64,000 nt of DNA from Pseudomonas sp. CCI4.2. GTDB taxonomy: Bacteria > Pseudomonadota > Gammaproteobacteria > Pseudomonadales > Pseudomonadaceae. Below the pieces are notes generated by a model. That model made no database searches. It was not told where the DNA came from and saw nothing but the letters and a program-made list of their open reading frames with translations. The position numbers and the translations under genes are program-made. This document shows, piece by piece, positions 1 through 8,251 of the stretch. The stretch's first letter is position 1, and each line of letters begins with the position of its first letter. The stretch is taken from positions 2,076,001 through 2,140,000 of the forward strand of contig NZ_CP133781.1 in the NCBI RefSeq assembly GCF_034350045.1, given 5' to 3'.

Positions 1-134
1 ACGGCATGCTGAGCCAACTGCCGCTGGCGTTGAAGTCGTACAGCGAGCCTTACGAGATCGTCACCCGCCAAGGCGTGCCAGTGAGTGTGCCAGGGCAGTT
101 GTTGATAGATGAATTGGTGCGATTGGCTACGTAA
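1..134 (+). CDS. C-terminal end of a probable LysR-type regulator (5' partial)
   Basis: An open frame enters from the window edge and stops at TAA 132-134, giving 43 visible residues that end in IDELVRLAT. The pattern (a stretch like the last strands of a LysR effector domain, then a short helix ending in a leucine-rich tail) suits the C-terminus of a LysR-family regulator. Too little is present for a firm call, and no DNA-binding part is visible. It converges with the leftward carboxypeptidase gene. Confidence 0.35.
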   Translation, partial: GMLSQLPLALKSYSEPYEIVTRQGVPVSVPGQLLIDELVRLAT

Positions 135-167
135 GGCCCGCCTCTGCGGTCTATGGAGCGGTTGCAC

Positions 168-1358
168 TCATTCTGTCGGAACCACAATACCCAACAGGTC
201 GAGGATGAATAACCGCAACGTGTCCCACGTGCTTGACCACCAAGGCCCGGATGCTTCGGATTGGAGGGCAATCAAGGGCCGAGTTGCTAGCTTTTGATCA
301 CCGTCAAAGAGCTCCACACTACCGACGACGGCGCCCATTTCGATTGGTGCTACGAGCCGTTTGTCGATGTGTATATGGGTTTCGATTTTTCGATCTCGGC
401 TCTTCGGCAACGTCAGCGAAATATCGTCCAGTAGTCCCACCGGCAATGTGCGGTGTTCACCTTTCCAGACCAGGGGGCTTTCTAACACTTGAGCGGCCTT
501 CGCGTACGTCTGGGTATCGAAAAATCGAAATCCATAGGTCAGCAGTTTTTCCGCGTCGTTGGCACGGTTGCGCATGGAGGTGGAGCCAAAAACGGCGGTG
601 ATCAAGCGGCGACCGTCTCGCACTGCGGAGGTGACCATGCAGTAACCAGCGGCATCGGTGTGGCCGGTCTTCAAGCCATCAACTGAGCTGTCGCGCCATA
701 ACAACAGATTTCGATTGGGTTGGCGGATGCCGTTCCAGGTGAAGTACTTGTTTTTGTACAGCGAGTAGTAGGCCGACTCATCGGTGATGATCGCCCGCGC
801 GAGTTTCGCCATGTCTTGGGCTGACGAATAGTGATCTGGCACAGGAAGACCAGTAGGATTCATGAAGTGGGTATCTTCCAGCCCCAGTCGTTTGGCCGTG
901 GCATTCATTAACCCGGCAAAGCTTTCTTCACTTCCAGCGATATGTTCCGACAGGGCAACGCTGGCGTCGTTGCCAGAATCAATCACAATGCCGCGCAGCA
1001 GATCATGTACCGGCACTTGGCTGCGCGGATCAAGGAACATGCGTGAGCCACCCGTGCGCCAGGCGTTCTCACTGATGGTCACCACATCATCGGCTTTCAG
1101 GCGGTTTGCCTGGATCTCGTTGGTGGCCACGTACACCGTCATCAGCTTGGTCAGGCTGGCAGGCGGCAGGCGCTCTTGCGGGTCGTGGCTGGTAATGATG
1201 TTACCGCTGGCGGCATCCATGAGCACCCAGGACTTGGCGTTCAACTGGGGCGGTGAAGGGGTCATTGGTCCTGAGGGAACAGGTGCGGCAAACGCCGGTA
1301 TCCAATGAGCGCAAACAAGTGTCAGAACGAGCTGCAGTATCGGGCGTTTCACAAACAT
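168..1358 (-). CDS. D-alanyl-D-alanine carboxypeptidase, PBP5/6 type (paralogue)
   Basis: This is a serine-type D,D-carboxypeptidase that trims the terminal D-Ala of periplasmic peptidoglycan stem peptides. The 396-residue product has an N-terminal signal peptide (MFVKRP, then a hydrophobic stretch to AFAA). It carries the three penicillin-binding motifs: SLTK (Ser68, Lys71), SGN (128-130) and KTG (230-232). A PBP5-type beta domain and a hydrophobic C-terminal tail that could anchor to the membrane follow. I chose the ATG at 1358 because it starts the signal peptide; a longer frame upstream would overlap the kinase gene. It lies 79 bp downstream of the sensor kinase and is clearly paralogous to the carboxypeptidase at 42195-43355, sharing SENAWRTGGSRMF and SGNDASVALSEHIAGSE. 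Three phased TTAAG repeats precede it, so regulation by the adjacent two-component system is likely (inference). Confidence 0.93.
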   Translation of the reverse strand: MFVKRPILQLVLTLVCAHWIPAFAAPVPSGPMTPSPPQLNAKSWVLMDAASGNIITSHDPQERLPPASLTKLMTVYVATNEIQANRLKADDVVTISENAWRTGGSRMFLDPRSQVPVHDLLRGIVIDSGNDASVALSEHIAGSEESFAGLMNATAKRLGLEDTHFMNPTGLPVPDHYSSAQDMAKLARAIITDESAYYSLYKNKYFTWNGIRQPNRNLLLWRDSSVDGLKTGHTDAAGYCMVTSAVRDGRRLITAVFGSTSMRNRANDAEKLLTYGFRFFDTQTYAKAAQVLESPLVWKGEHRTLPVGLLDDISLTLPKSRDRKIETHIHIDKRLVAPIEMGAVVGSVELFDGDQKLATRPLIALQSEASGPWWSSTWDTLRLFILDLLGIVVPTE

Positions 1359-1416
1359 ATAGCCTTGGGTCGACGGAAGGTCCGTCAACCTAGGCGAGCT
1401 GTCTAACCCGCTCAAA

Positions 1417-1442
1417 TTAAGCAGGGTTAAGAATTGTTTAAG
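1417..1442. promoter_or_regulatory. Three helically phased TTAAG repeats before the carboxypeptidase gene
   Basis: On the + strand TTAAG occurs at 1417-1421, 1427-1431 and 1438-1442, so starts are 10 and 11 bp apart. On the coding strand of the downstream gene this reads CTTAA, 5-6 bp spacer, CTTAA, as in PmrA-type direct-repeat boxes of OmpR-family regulators. The repeats overlap the stop codon of the kinase gene and lie about 60-85 bp ahead of the carboxypeptidase start. That is where an activator site for an internal promoter would be. Binding by the neighbouring regulator is inference. Confidence 0.45.
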
Positions 1443-2838
1443 AACGCTCGTTTTGAGGGTCGCGTAGCGGGCAATCAAGGACAATCCGAGTGCCTCGACC
1501 CTGATTGCCTTCTTCGATGCTCAAGCCAAATCCATGCAGCCGCGCGATGGCGGCGACCAGCGACAAGCCAAGTCCGTTGCCCGGTTGCTGTCGCGTTGCG
1601 TCGCCGCGATAGAGGCGTCGCGTGACACTGTTGCGTTCGGCGGCCGGGATGCCAGGACCGTTGTCCAGCACTTCGATGCTCAGGCTGTGCTCTCTTCGCT
1701 GACAGATCAGGTGTATTTCGCCTCCCGCCTGAGTGAACTTGATCGCGTTATCCATGAGGTTCACCAGCGCCTCGAACAGGAGCGACACATCACCTCGTAG
1801 CGTCGGATAGTGCCCGCTTATTTGCAGGATCAATTGCTGACCCTTTCCTTGAGCCAGTGGCTCATAGAACTCATGCGCTTGTTGCAGCAGCGCTTCGGGC
1901 TGAAACGAGCCGAAGGCCGAACGCCGTCGGGTGTCCTCCAGCTCCGAGATACGCAGCAGACCCTGAAACCGCAACATGATCGACTCGCTCTCTTCCAATG
2001 CCAGATTAAGCGTGTCGGCATGGGCCGGTTGCAATGGTAGTTTTTGCAGTTGGTAGAGTCGCGCGCGAAGGCGGGTCAGCGGGGTTCGCAGGTCATGAGC
2101 GATACCGTCGCACACGCTTTTGACCTCCAGCATCAGTTGCTCGATGTGCTCAAGCATGGTGTTCACGGCGTTCGCGAGCATGTCGAGTTCATCGCGGCGA
2201 GCAGACAGTGGCAGGCGCTCACGCAGGTTGCCCGAGACGATGCTTTCGGTGCTGCGCTGCAGCCGCTCCACGCGGCGAATGGGTCGCCTGCGCAACAGGC
2301 GCCAGCCTACCAAACCGGGGATAAGCGTCAGTGATAGCCCCCAGAACAAAGCTTGTCCGATGATGCCGCCCACCGCAGAAATCGAGCCCCCATCACGGGA
2401 CAGAATCAGGATTCGGCCATCGGGCCGGTTTAATCTGAACGCATAACTGCTGCGGGTTTCCTCGCTGGGTAAAGCAATGCTTAAACCACGTTCCAGATAA
2501 TGCACTTGGCCGTCGTCCGGGAGGTTCAAACGCAGCTTGAGCAAGTCCCCTGTGAGGTGTTTGCCATCGGCTTCGAATAGGCCGTAGGCGTCGATTCCGG
2601 GTATGGAATACACCTCGCTGCCTGCCAATTCAGTTACCAGCGTGGCGTCGTCCACCTTCTGATAGTAGTGCGCCCGTTGCATCAGGGTGCGCTCGGCCAC
2701 CGTGCCCAAATAGCGGGAGATTTCCCAATACAGCACACCGGTAAATACCGCGCCCCACGCTACAAAAAACAGCGCATATAGGCCGATCAGACGGCTGTTG
2801 CTTGAACGCCAACGGTCAGCTTTTTTCGACCAGAACAT
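1438..2838 (-). CDS. Two-component sensor histidine kinase
   Basis: A membrane histidine kinase of 466 residues. A first transmembrane segment lies at about 17-38, then a small periplasmic sensor region of about 120 residues. A second membrane segment follows at about 158-178, then a HAMP linker ending near 235. The dimerisation/phosphoacceptor helix has CDGIAHDLRTPLTR (His248). The ATPase domain shows an N box (LMDNAIKFT), G1 (DNGPGIP) and G2 (GNGLGLSLV). The ATG at 2838 gives a 23-nt overlap with the end of the response-regulator gene, the usual arrangement; 14 codons further upstream would lack this logic. The signal is unknown. The carboxypeptidase downstream suggests an envelope or cell-wall cue (inference). 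Confidence 0.93.
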   Translation of the reverse strand: MFWSKKADRWRSSNSRLIGLYALFFVAWGAVFTGVLYWEISRYLGTVAERTLMQRAHYYQKVDDATLVTELAGSEVYSIPGIDAYGLFEADGKHLTGDLLKLRLNLPDDGQVHYLERGLSIALPSEETRSSYAFRLNRPDGRILILSRDGGSISAVGGIIGQALFWGLSLTLIPGLVGWRLLRRRPIRRVERLQRSTESIVSGNLRERLPLSARRDELDMLANAVNTMLEHIEQLMLEVKSVCDGIAHDLRTPLTRLRARLYQLQKLPLQPAHADTLNLALEESESIMLRFQGLLRISELEDTRRRSAFGSFQPEALLQQAHEFYEPLAQGKGQQLILQISGHYPTLRGDVSLLFEALVNLMDNAIKFTQAGGEIHLICQRREHSLSIEVLDNGPGIPAAERNSVTRRLYRGDATRQQPGNGLGLSLVAAIARLHGFGLSIEEGNQGRGTRIVLDCPLRDPQNERS

Positions 2839-3493
2839 AACCTGACCCACGTATCGTCTGAATGGCCGGTGCGGCTGCACCTTCTATTTTTTTGCGCAAC
2901 CGACCGATGTGGACGTCGATGATGTTGGTGCCGGGATCGAAGTGGTAGCCCCAAACTTCCTGAAACAACATGGTACGAGTGACCAATTGCCCGGCGTTAC
3001 GCATCAGGTATCTCAGAAGCTTGAACTCGGTGGGGAGGAGGGCGACTGCATCGCCGTTTAGCGTCGCCGTCTGTTCAATCAAATCGACGCGCAAGCAGCC
3101 GAAATTCAGACAGCGATCGGCATTGCCGGGGGTAGGATTACGCAACAGAACTTCAAGGCGCGCGATCATTTCTACCATTGAAAACGGTTTGGTGAGGTAG
3201 TCATCGCCACCGGAGCGCAGACCGCGCACGCGTTCATCGACGTCCGATAAGGCGCTGATCATCAAGACGGGGGTTTGGATTGCCAACTGGCGCAGCGTAC
3301 TGACGATGGTCAGACCATCGAAGTCGGGCAGCATGCGGTCCAGCGTGATGACTTCGTAGCCACCGGCAATAGCCATCGCAAGACCTTCGCGGCCGTTGTC
3401 GGCCCACTGTGTACTGAAACCGTGAGCCGCCAGCTCAGCAATAATGGCCTGTGCCGTGACTTCGTCATCCTCGATGACCAATGCACGATTCAT
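2816..3493 (-). CDS. OmpR/PhoB-family response regulator
   Basis: A 225-residue response regulator. The receiver domain has the acidic pair at EDD (8-10), the phosphorylated Asp52 in TLDRMLPD, a conserved Ser/Thr near 80 and Lys102 in LTKPF. The C-terminal winged helix (about 130-222) has the family-typical LLPTEFKLLRYLMRN and HIGRLRKKIE, ending in IRGSGYVL. It is first in a leftward operon with the overlapping kinase and then the carboxypeptidase. The 158-bp gap to the divergent gene at 3652 contains degenerate CTAAA/CTTAA elements (3567-3581) that resemble the TTAAG repeats at 1417-1442, so autoregulation is possible (inference). Confidence 0.95.
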   Translation of the reverse strand: MNRALVIEDDEVTAQAIIAELAAHGFSTQWADNGREGLAMAIAGGYEVITLDRMLPDFDGLTIVSTLRQLAIQTPVLMISALSDVDERVRGLRSGGDDYLTKPFSMVEMIARLEVLLRNPTPGNADRCLNFGCLRVDLIEQTATLNGDAVALLPTEFKLLRYLMRNAGQLVTRTMLFQEVWGYHFDPGTNIIDVHIGRLRKKIEGAAAPAIQTIRGSGYVLVEKS

Positions 3494-3651
3494 TCGAATC
3501 TCCAGGCGAAAAGCGGTATTTATTCTAAGGCAGGAACACGTCTGGCGGGTAAGTCGACCCGGTAAACTAAATTTTTCTTAACGCGGGTTCACGCTGTGGG
3601 AGAAGAGTGCTGAGCTAGCGTGACGGCTTTTCCAACGAGGAAATACCTGCC

Positions 3652-3909
3652 GTGAGCCGTTTATTCAAACCCTTGTTACTGTCCTGTGCCCTTTTGATTC
3701 CTTGCGTGAGTCACGCTGCCGATGCACCAAAAACTGCCCCAGCGCCGCTGAAGCTGCTCAGCTCAAGTGGCTTCATGAATACAATGCACGCCATCGCCCC
3801 TGACTACGAAAAAAACAGAGGTGTGAAGTTGACGGTGCAGGGGCCGGTGAAAGGGCAGATGTCGCGGGTGATTCCTGTTGTGTCGGGTGCTAGGGGGCAG
3901 GGGGCTTAG
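3652..3909 (+). pseudogene. Truncated periplasmic substrate-binding protein (ModA-like)
   Basis: A GTG start at 3652 behind a GAGGAAA ribosome site opens an 85-residue frame. It has a good signal peptide (LLLSCALLIPCVSHAADA), then LKLLSSSGFMNTMHAIAPDYEKNRG. That resembles the first strand and helix of molybdate-type solute-binding proteins, which are normally about 250 residues. The frame degenerates after VIPVVSG into a short Gly/Ala tail and stops. I read it as the 5' remnant of a solute-binding protein gene. A small secreted protein cannot be excluded. Confidence 0.65.
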
Positions 3910-3979
3910 TTGGCTTGATGCGGGTGGCTGCCCTCTGTCCCCGAGGCAGGATCGCATTGAAGTGTGCGATCGCGATTCA

Positions 3980-4579
3980 TCAGTCGAACTTGATCAAGTC
4001 TTTAAAGATCAGTTGACCCCAGCTATTTCCGCGCGCCTGCACAAGCAGTCCACCGTCCGAAAGCCCGCCAAGTTTGATCGGCGAGAAGCCGAGACTTTCC
4101 GCAAGCGCACTAATTTCCGCTGCGGCGCCGTCATCGTCGCTCGCCAGGAATACGACTCTCCTGCCGCCCTGTACGGCCGGGTCTTGGTCAAGGACGGAAG
4201 CGCCCAAATGGTTGAAGCCCTTAACCAGTCTTGCACCCGTAAAGGCCTGCGCGACGAACTTGGAAGAAGGTTGTCCTCCCAGTTCCTCAGGGGGCACGCC
4301 GTAGGCATTGGTTACATCGATGATGGTCTTGCCCTGCCAACTGGGCAGTACCTTCGCGACATCCGGGTGCGACTCAAAACGGACGGCCAAAAAGACGATG
4401 TCCGCCTTGACGGCTTCCGCCAGTGTTTTGGGAATGATCGTGGGTCCGATCGCGGCCGCGGCGGGTGCGAAGCTTTCCGGGTCGCGGGTGGTGGCAACGG
4501 ATACTTCGATGCTGTTGCGGGCGAACGCTTTGGCCAGGGCTTGGCCTATACTGCCGAAGCCGATAATTGCGTAGCTCAT
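3980..4579 (-). CDS. NADP(H)-binding oxidoreductase, F420-reductase-like (NPR family)
   Basis: A 199-residue Rossmann-fold protein. It opens with IIGFGSIGQALAKAF (GxGxxG) and continues with VATTRDPESF, IVFLAVRFE, TIIDVTNAYG and a domain ending that fits the NADPH:F420 oxidoreductase / NAD-binding-2 family. Bacterial members outside F420 producers usually have unknown substrates, so naming the reaction would be a guess. It is 70 bp downstream of the SDR gene on the same strand. Both are probably controlled by the HxlR regulator transcribed in the opposite direction. Confidence 0.85.
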   Translation of the reverse strand: MSYAIIGFGSIGQALAKAFARNSIEVSVATTRDPESFAPAAAAIGPTIIPKTLAEAVKADIVFLAVRFESHPDVAKVLPSWQGKTIIDVTNAYGVPPEELGGQPSSKFVAQAFTGARLVKGFNHLGASVLDQDPAVQGGRRVVFLASDDDGAAAEISALAESLGFSPIKLGGLSDGGLLVQARGNSWGQLIFKDLIKFD

Positions 4580-4649
4580 ATATTTTCCTTCAGTTTACCG
4601 AGCCCTACGGCGCTCCGAATAATCGAATGGAGCGCCGGAGGGCGTAGCG

Positions 4650-5384
4650 TCAGAGTTGGGCCAGGCCGCCGTCGACGGCGACTTCGCTGGCGGTCATGAA
4701 GCTGCTGTCATCCGACGCGAGAAAGGCAGCTGCCGCCCCGACTTCCGCCGGATCGCCCATGTGCTGGAGAGCAGTCATCGAGCCGTAGGCCTTCAGGCCC
4801 TCGTCGCCCAGCGCTGCCTTCGCAAGTTCGGTGGCCACCGCGCCAGGCGACAGCACGTTTACCCGGATGCCGGTGCCTTTAAGGTCCTCCGCCCAAGTCC
4901 GCGCGAGGTTACGCACGGCTGCCTTGCTCGCGCTGTAGGCGGTGAAAGCTGGGGCGCCCGTGGTGCCGGCGCTTGATCCGGTCAGGATGATCGAACCGCC
5001 CCGGCCCATCAGCGGCAGCGCCTTCTGGACCGTGAAGATCGTACCCTTCACATTGGTATCGAAGGTTTCGTCAATGTGCTCGGCGGTGATCTTGCCTAGC
5101 GCAAGCTGGCTTCCCACCCCTGCATTGGCGAAAACGATGTCGAGGGTGCCGCGCTCGGCTTTCACCGCTGCGTAGAGTCGGTCGAGGTCGGCCTCATCCG
5201 AGACGGAGCCCTTCACTGCGCGGGCATTGGGCCCGAGGTCGGCGACAGCGGCATCGAGCGCTTCCTGCCGGCGGCCGAAGATGAAGACGAACGCTCCCTC
5301 CTCAATGAAACGCTTTGCTGCGGCGCGGCCGATGCCGGTAGCGCCACCGGTGATCACGGCGGTCTTTCCATTCAGTCTGGTCAT
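4650..5384 (-). CDS. SDR-family oxidoreductase
   Basis: A 244-residue short-chain dehydrogenase/reductase. It has the cofactor motif TGGATGIG near the N-terminus, an NAG-type strand (FANAGVG), the catalytic Ser in LTGSSAG, YSASK (Tyr-x-x-x-Lys) and a C-terminal ASDDSSFMTASEVAVDGG typical of the classical family. The ATG at 5384 has AGGAAGG nine bases upstream. An in-frame ATG three codons earlier lies too close to it. The substrate is unknown. Linkage to an HxlR regulator suggests a stress- or electrophile-inducible reductase (inference). Confidence 0.93.
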   Translation of the reverse strand: MTRLNGKTAVITGGATGIGRAAAKRFIEEGAFVFIFGRRQEALDAAVADLGPNARAVKGSVSDEADLDRLYAAVKAERGTLDIVFANAGVGSQLALGKITAEHIDETFDTNVKGTIFTVQKALPLMGRGGSIILTGSSAGTTGAPAFTAYSASKAAVRNLARTWAEDLKGTGIRVNVLSPGAVATELAKAALGDEGLKAYGSMTALQHMGDPAEVGAAAAFLASDDSSFMTASEVAVDGGLAQL

Positions 5385-5449
5385 GATGTGCATCCTTCCT
5401 AAGAGTTTTACGCAAGCAGAGAACTGATTGCTTGAGGCCAAGGATGCAA

Positions 5450-5492
5450 TCCTGATAACTTAAGGACAAGTATGCACTTTTAGGTAAGTACC
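5450..5492. promoter_or_regulatory. Divergent promoter with imperfect ACTTA/TAAGT dyad
   Basis: The 113-bp gap between the SDR gene and the divergent HxlR gene contains ACTTA near 5458 and GGTAAGT near 5483, an imperfect inverted repeat about 30 bp across. HxlR-family dimers bind this kind of spaced dyad between themselves and a divergently transcribed oxidoreductase. The operator role is inferred from position. Confidence 0.4.
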
Positions 5493-5497
5493 AAAAA

Positions 5498-5860
5498 ATG
5501 ACGAAACTTTCTGAAATCTGCGACACCGGCTGCGGGCTGAACGCCACGCTGCGCATCATCTCGGGCAAGTGGAAACCGCTGGTCCTGTTTTTTCTGCGCG
5601 ACGGCCCGAAACGCTACGGCGAGCTCAAACGCTTGGTCCAAGGCGTCAGCGACAAAGTGCTGATCCAGCAATTGAAGGATCTGGAGGCCGATCGCGTGCT
5701 AACACGGACCGACTACAAAGAGGTGCCGCCCCGGGTGGACTACGCGCTGACCCCGCTCGGTCGCAGCCTGGCCGACGCGATTGTCCCGCTGTGCAGTTGG
5801 GGAACCGAAAACGCGACGGAAATGGCAAGCATCTTCGCCAAGCGCGACGCGTTGCCCTAG
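5498..5860 (+). CDS. HxlR-family transcriptional regulator
   Basis: A 120-residue MarR-like winged-helix regulator of the HxlR type. It contains GKWKPLVLFFLRDGPKRYGELKR, interrupted here by no gaps relative to the family, then VSDKVLIQQLKDLEADR and the wing YALTPLGRSLADAI. Two cysteines near the N-terminus (Cys9, Cys13) come just before the winged helix, as in redox- or quinone-sensing members. It is divergent from the SDR gene, which it probably represses. Confidence 0.93.
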   Translation: MTKLSEICDTGCGLNATLRIISGKWKPLVLFFLRDGPKRYGELKRLVQGVSDKVLIQQLKDLEADRVLTRTDYKEVPPRVDYALTPLGRSLADAIVPLCSWGTENATEMASIFAKRDALP

Positions 5861-5952
5861 GATGCTGAAGAACTGCTGAGTCGGATGATCCTGCGTATGC
5901 GTATGCTGGGCGGTAGGTCGAACGCTTCCGATAAGACTGTCAGGATGGGTGA

Positions 5953-6617
5953 TTTTGGCGCTTTGGTGCTCAGCAGCGCGCCGCACTGGCTGTGAATCGC
6001 GAGCTAGTGCTGCTCTACTGGCAAATTGGTCACGATATATTGATCCGGCAAACACAGCAGGGCTGGGGTGCAAAGGTCATCGACCGCTTGGCGCATGATT
6101 TGCGAGTAGCGTTTCCCGCTATGAAAGGGTTCTCGCCACGCAACCTCAAGTACATGCGCGCCTTTGCCGAGGCGTGGCCGGACACGGATTTTGTGCAACA
6201 GGCTGCTGCACAATTACCTTGGGGTCACAATCTGGTGCTACTTGATAAACTGCCAGGCCCCGAAACCCGTCGCTGGTATGCCGCTAAGGCAATCGAGCAC
6301 AACTGGTCGCGCAACATTTTGGTGATGCAGATCGAGGCTCGTCTTCTGGAGCGCAGCGGTAAAGCTATCAGTAACTTCGACAGTCACCTGCCCAAACCGC
6401 AGTCCGACTTGGCCCGGGAGTCCCTGAAAGACCCTTATCGCTTCGACTTCCTTGGCCTGACCCTCGATGCGCAGGAGCGTGAAATCGAAAACGCTCTGGT
6501 CAAACATAATTGGTGGAGTTCCTTCCGGCAGAGCTGCAAACCAGCCTGCCCAGCATCGAGCAGATCGAGCGCGAGCTGGCAGGTGATGACGCATTCATGG
6601 ATGACGACTCGCAATGA
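5953..6617 (+). pseudogene. DUF1016/YhcG-type PDDEXK nuclease remnant
   Basis: Family-typical sequence begins right after a stop codon (TGA 5950-5952): AQQRAALAVNRELVLLYWQIG, then GWGAKVIDRLAHDLR, FSPRNLKYMRAF and YRFDFLGL. It runs on to ENALVKH at about 6510. The next recognisable piece, in another frame, is the family C-terminus FLPAELQTSLPSIEQIE (from about 6515), ending at TGA 6615-6617. The PDDEXK nuclease segment that should lie between (over 100 residues) is missing, and the original start is lost. The gene is dead. YhcG-like proteins often accompany restriction systems, so this is a remnant of a former defence locus. Confidence 0.8.
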
Positions 6618-7120
6618 TCCAAAGGGAGACCTATCGATTGCGGAACAGATAGTTGCAGGGTGGTCGCAATCTTGAGCAGCGACTCGATATGTAATGTGTT
6701 TGCATCGTCGGCAAATGTAATGCCTAGGTTGCCGGAAATCAGGTTTGATCAAGTTGCTCGATGGGCGCCAGCCAAGTCACTGGTAAAGGGTTTGTCCTAC
6801 GCCCATCCAGTTTCCAACAGACATTAAAAAGCCGGCTTGTAGTTAGCTTTTTATCGATATAAGTATTTGAAAATAAATAAATTATCGTTTTTGTAAAGCC
6901 TTCAGTTCCCCCATTTTTTGCGATTTTTACCTGATTTTTACCTGATTTTTTACCGGCAAAAGACCGGCTTTTTTAGCAGGGTTTGTTCCGTATTTTCTTT
7001 CCGTTTTGCATTGAACTGTCATCGGAAAAATATCGGGTACTTTGAGTTGTTCAGTGCCTATCCGTTTCTTAGAATCGTACGAATTTATGCTTGTAGGCTA
7101 CAGCAGCTGAAACAAGACCC
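6618..7120. other. Gene-free, AT-rich left end of the island
   Basis: I see no convincing gene here. The stretch holds the left copy of the 22-bp repeat (6819-6840), a copy of GTTCCCCCA (about 6905-6913) and an AT-rich segment around 6840-6900. It also has tandem 11-bp copies of GATTTTTACCT (6922-6943, with a third imperfect copy). An 82-codon open frame at 6918-7166 has the composition of noncoding DNA. Confidence 0.6.
6819..6840. repeat. Left 22-bp direct repeat (att-like core)
   Basis: AGACATTAAAAAGCCGGCTT plus GT occurs here and, identically, at 12015-12036 next to the integrase gene. Sequence outside the core differs at the two sites, as expected for attL/attR of an integrated element. 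At this copy the terminator hairpin seen at the right copy is incomplete. Confidence 0.75.
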
Positions 7121-7148
7121 TTGTGCAGACTGTTTCCAGTCTGCACAA
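7121..7148 (-). terminator. Perfect 12-bp hairpin just after darG
   Basis: TTGTGCAGACTG, a TTTC loop, then its exact complement, 14 bp beyond the darG stop codon. It has no strong U tract on the minus strand. It is therefore either a weak terminator or an mRNA-stabilising 3' hairpin for the dar operon. Confidence 0.55.
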
Positions 7149-7162
7149 AAAGCTGACATCCC

Positions 7163-8251
7163 CTAGCAGGTAGCCATCTCAGGCCTGAAACTACTGGAGG
7201 TAAGGCGTTTCAGCGCAATATCAAGCGCCTGATCGTCAAACAGCTTGCTTTTGCGAGAGGCAGCAGCGGCTCCCCCATCCCAATGCCTCAACGCTTCGCG
7301 CACAGCCGAGACAGTCGGGGAAACCCCTCCCTGGCTCAGCAACCAATCAACCGTTGCCAATAACTCCATGCCAAAGGGCGACTCAAAGCCATCGATCAAC
7401 TCGACGGTGCGCTCCAACGCTCGGGAATATTCCTTGGCTTCTGTTTTGAGATAGGTTTGCAGAAAGGATTTACGCTCTTCGTCAAACCAGATCACATCAT
7501 TGATTCCTGCATCACTGATGCGTTTGTCGCAATGCAGATAGCTGCCATCAAGATTATTGAGCAGATGCTCCAATCGATTGGCATACGGACCGTATTTATG
7601 AGCTTTGAACTTAAGGTTCAAAGGGTTCTCGGTGTCCGGCAGCTTTTCTATGGCGCGCTCCAGGAACCAGGCCAGCTTCTGAATCTCAAGCAGGCTGCAT
7701 TCCATACCTAAAACCCAATAGCGTCGAACCAATTCGGCAATGAGCGCGCGAGCAGGCGTGAGCTTTTCCACTCCGCTACGTTTGGCGACATTCAGATACT
7801 GGCTGGAAGGTTCGAACACTAAGACATCCAAATCCAAATCACTCAACACAGCAATAATCTGCTCGCGGACTTCAGGCCATTTCAAGCCACCGTTACCGGC
7901 GCCCAGCGGTGGGACGGCCACAGACTTGACCTGATTTTCAATCAAAAAACGGCGCAGATCATGCAAGCCTTCCGTCACCCAAGCCATCTGCGAAGGTGAT
8001 CGCCAGTGACGTTTGGTAGGGAAGTTTACGATCCAGCGGGGGCCTTCCAGTTCGTTGACTGCAGTCACGTGAACTTTGCCTGTCTCCACTTCACCAGCCT
8101 TGCAGGCAGCTGAGTACAGACGGTAATTCTCCGCGAAGCGCTCTTTGAACATCAGCGCGATACCTTTACCCATCACGCCAACGGTATTCACTGTGTTGAC
8201 GAGGGCTTCGGTCTTGGCTTCCAGAAGGTTACCTTGGGTAAATCTGATCAT
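7163..8251 (-). CDS. darG: DarG: macrodomain antitoxin (DNA ADP-ribosyl glycohydrolase)
   Basis: DarG removes ADP-ribose from DNA thymidines modified by DarT and also neutralises the toxin by direct contact through its C-terminal domain (established for the family). The 362-residue product has an N-terminal macrodomain: [37 protein letters not shown] with Lys80 at the family's catalytic position, and [13 protein letters not shown] at 113-125. A second domain from about 165 ends with the family-like [17 protein letters not shown] chose the ATG at 8251 because it overlaps the darT stop as ATGA and has GGGATGG upstream. An in-frame ATG four codons earlier is possible. It is last in a three-gene operon. 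Confidence 0.93.
   Translation of the reverse strand: MIRFTQGNLLEAKTEALVNTVNTVGVMGKGIALMFKERFAENYRLYSAACKAGEVETGKVHVTAVNELEGPRWIVNFPTKRHWRSPSQMAWVTEGLHDLRRFLIENQVKSVAVPPLGAGNGGLKWPEVREQIIAVLSDLDLDVLVFEPSSQYLNVAKRSGVEKLTPARALIAELVRRYWVLGMECSLLEIQKLAWFLERAIEKLPDTENPLNLKFKAHKYGPYANRLEHLLNNLDGSYLHCDKRISDAGINDVIWFDEERKSFLQTYLKTEAKEYSRALERTVELIDGFESPFGMELLATVDWLLSQGGVSPTVSAVREALRHWDGGAAAASRKSKLFDDQALDIALKRLTSSSFRPEMATC

Noticed and set aside
6918..6955. CRISPR-like short tandem repeats
   Set aside because: The GATTTTTACCT copies are directly adjacent without spacers, only 11 bp long and only two to three in number. No cas genes are in the window.
6918..7166. 82-codon frame in the AT-rich left end of the island
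   Set aside because: It is rich in Phe, Arg and Cys, has no ribosome site, and runs through tandem repeats and the hairpin. It looks noncoding.
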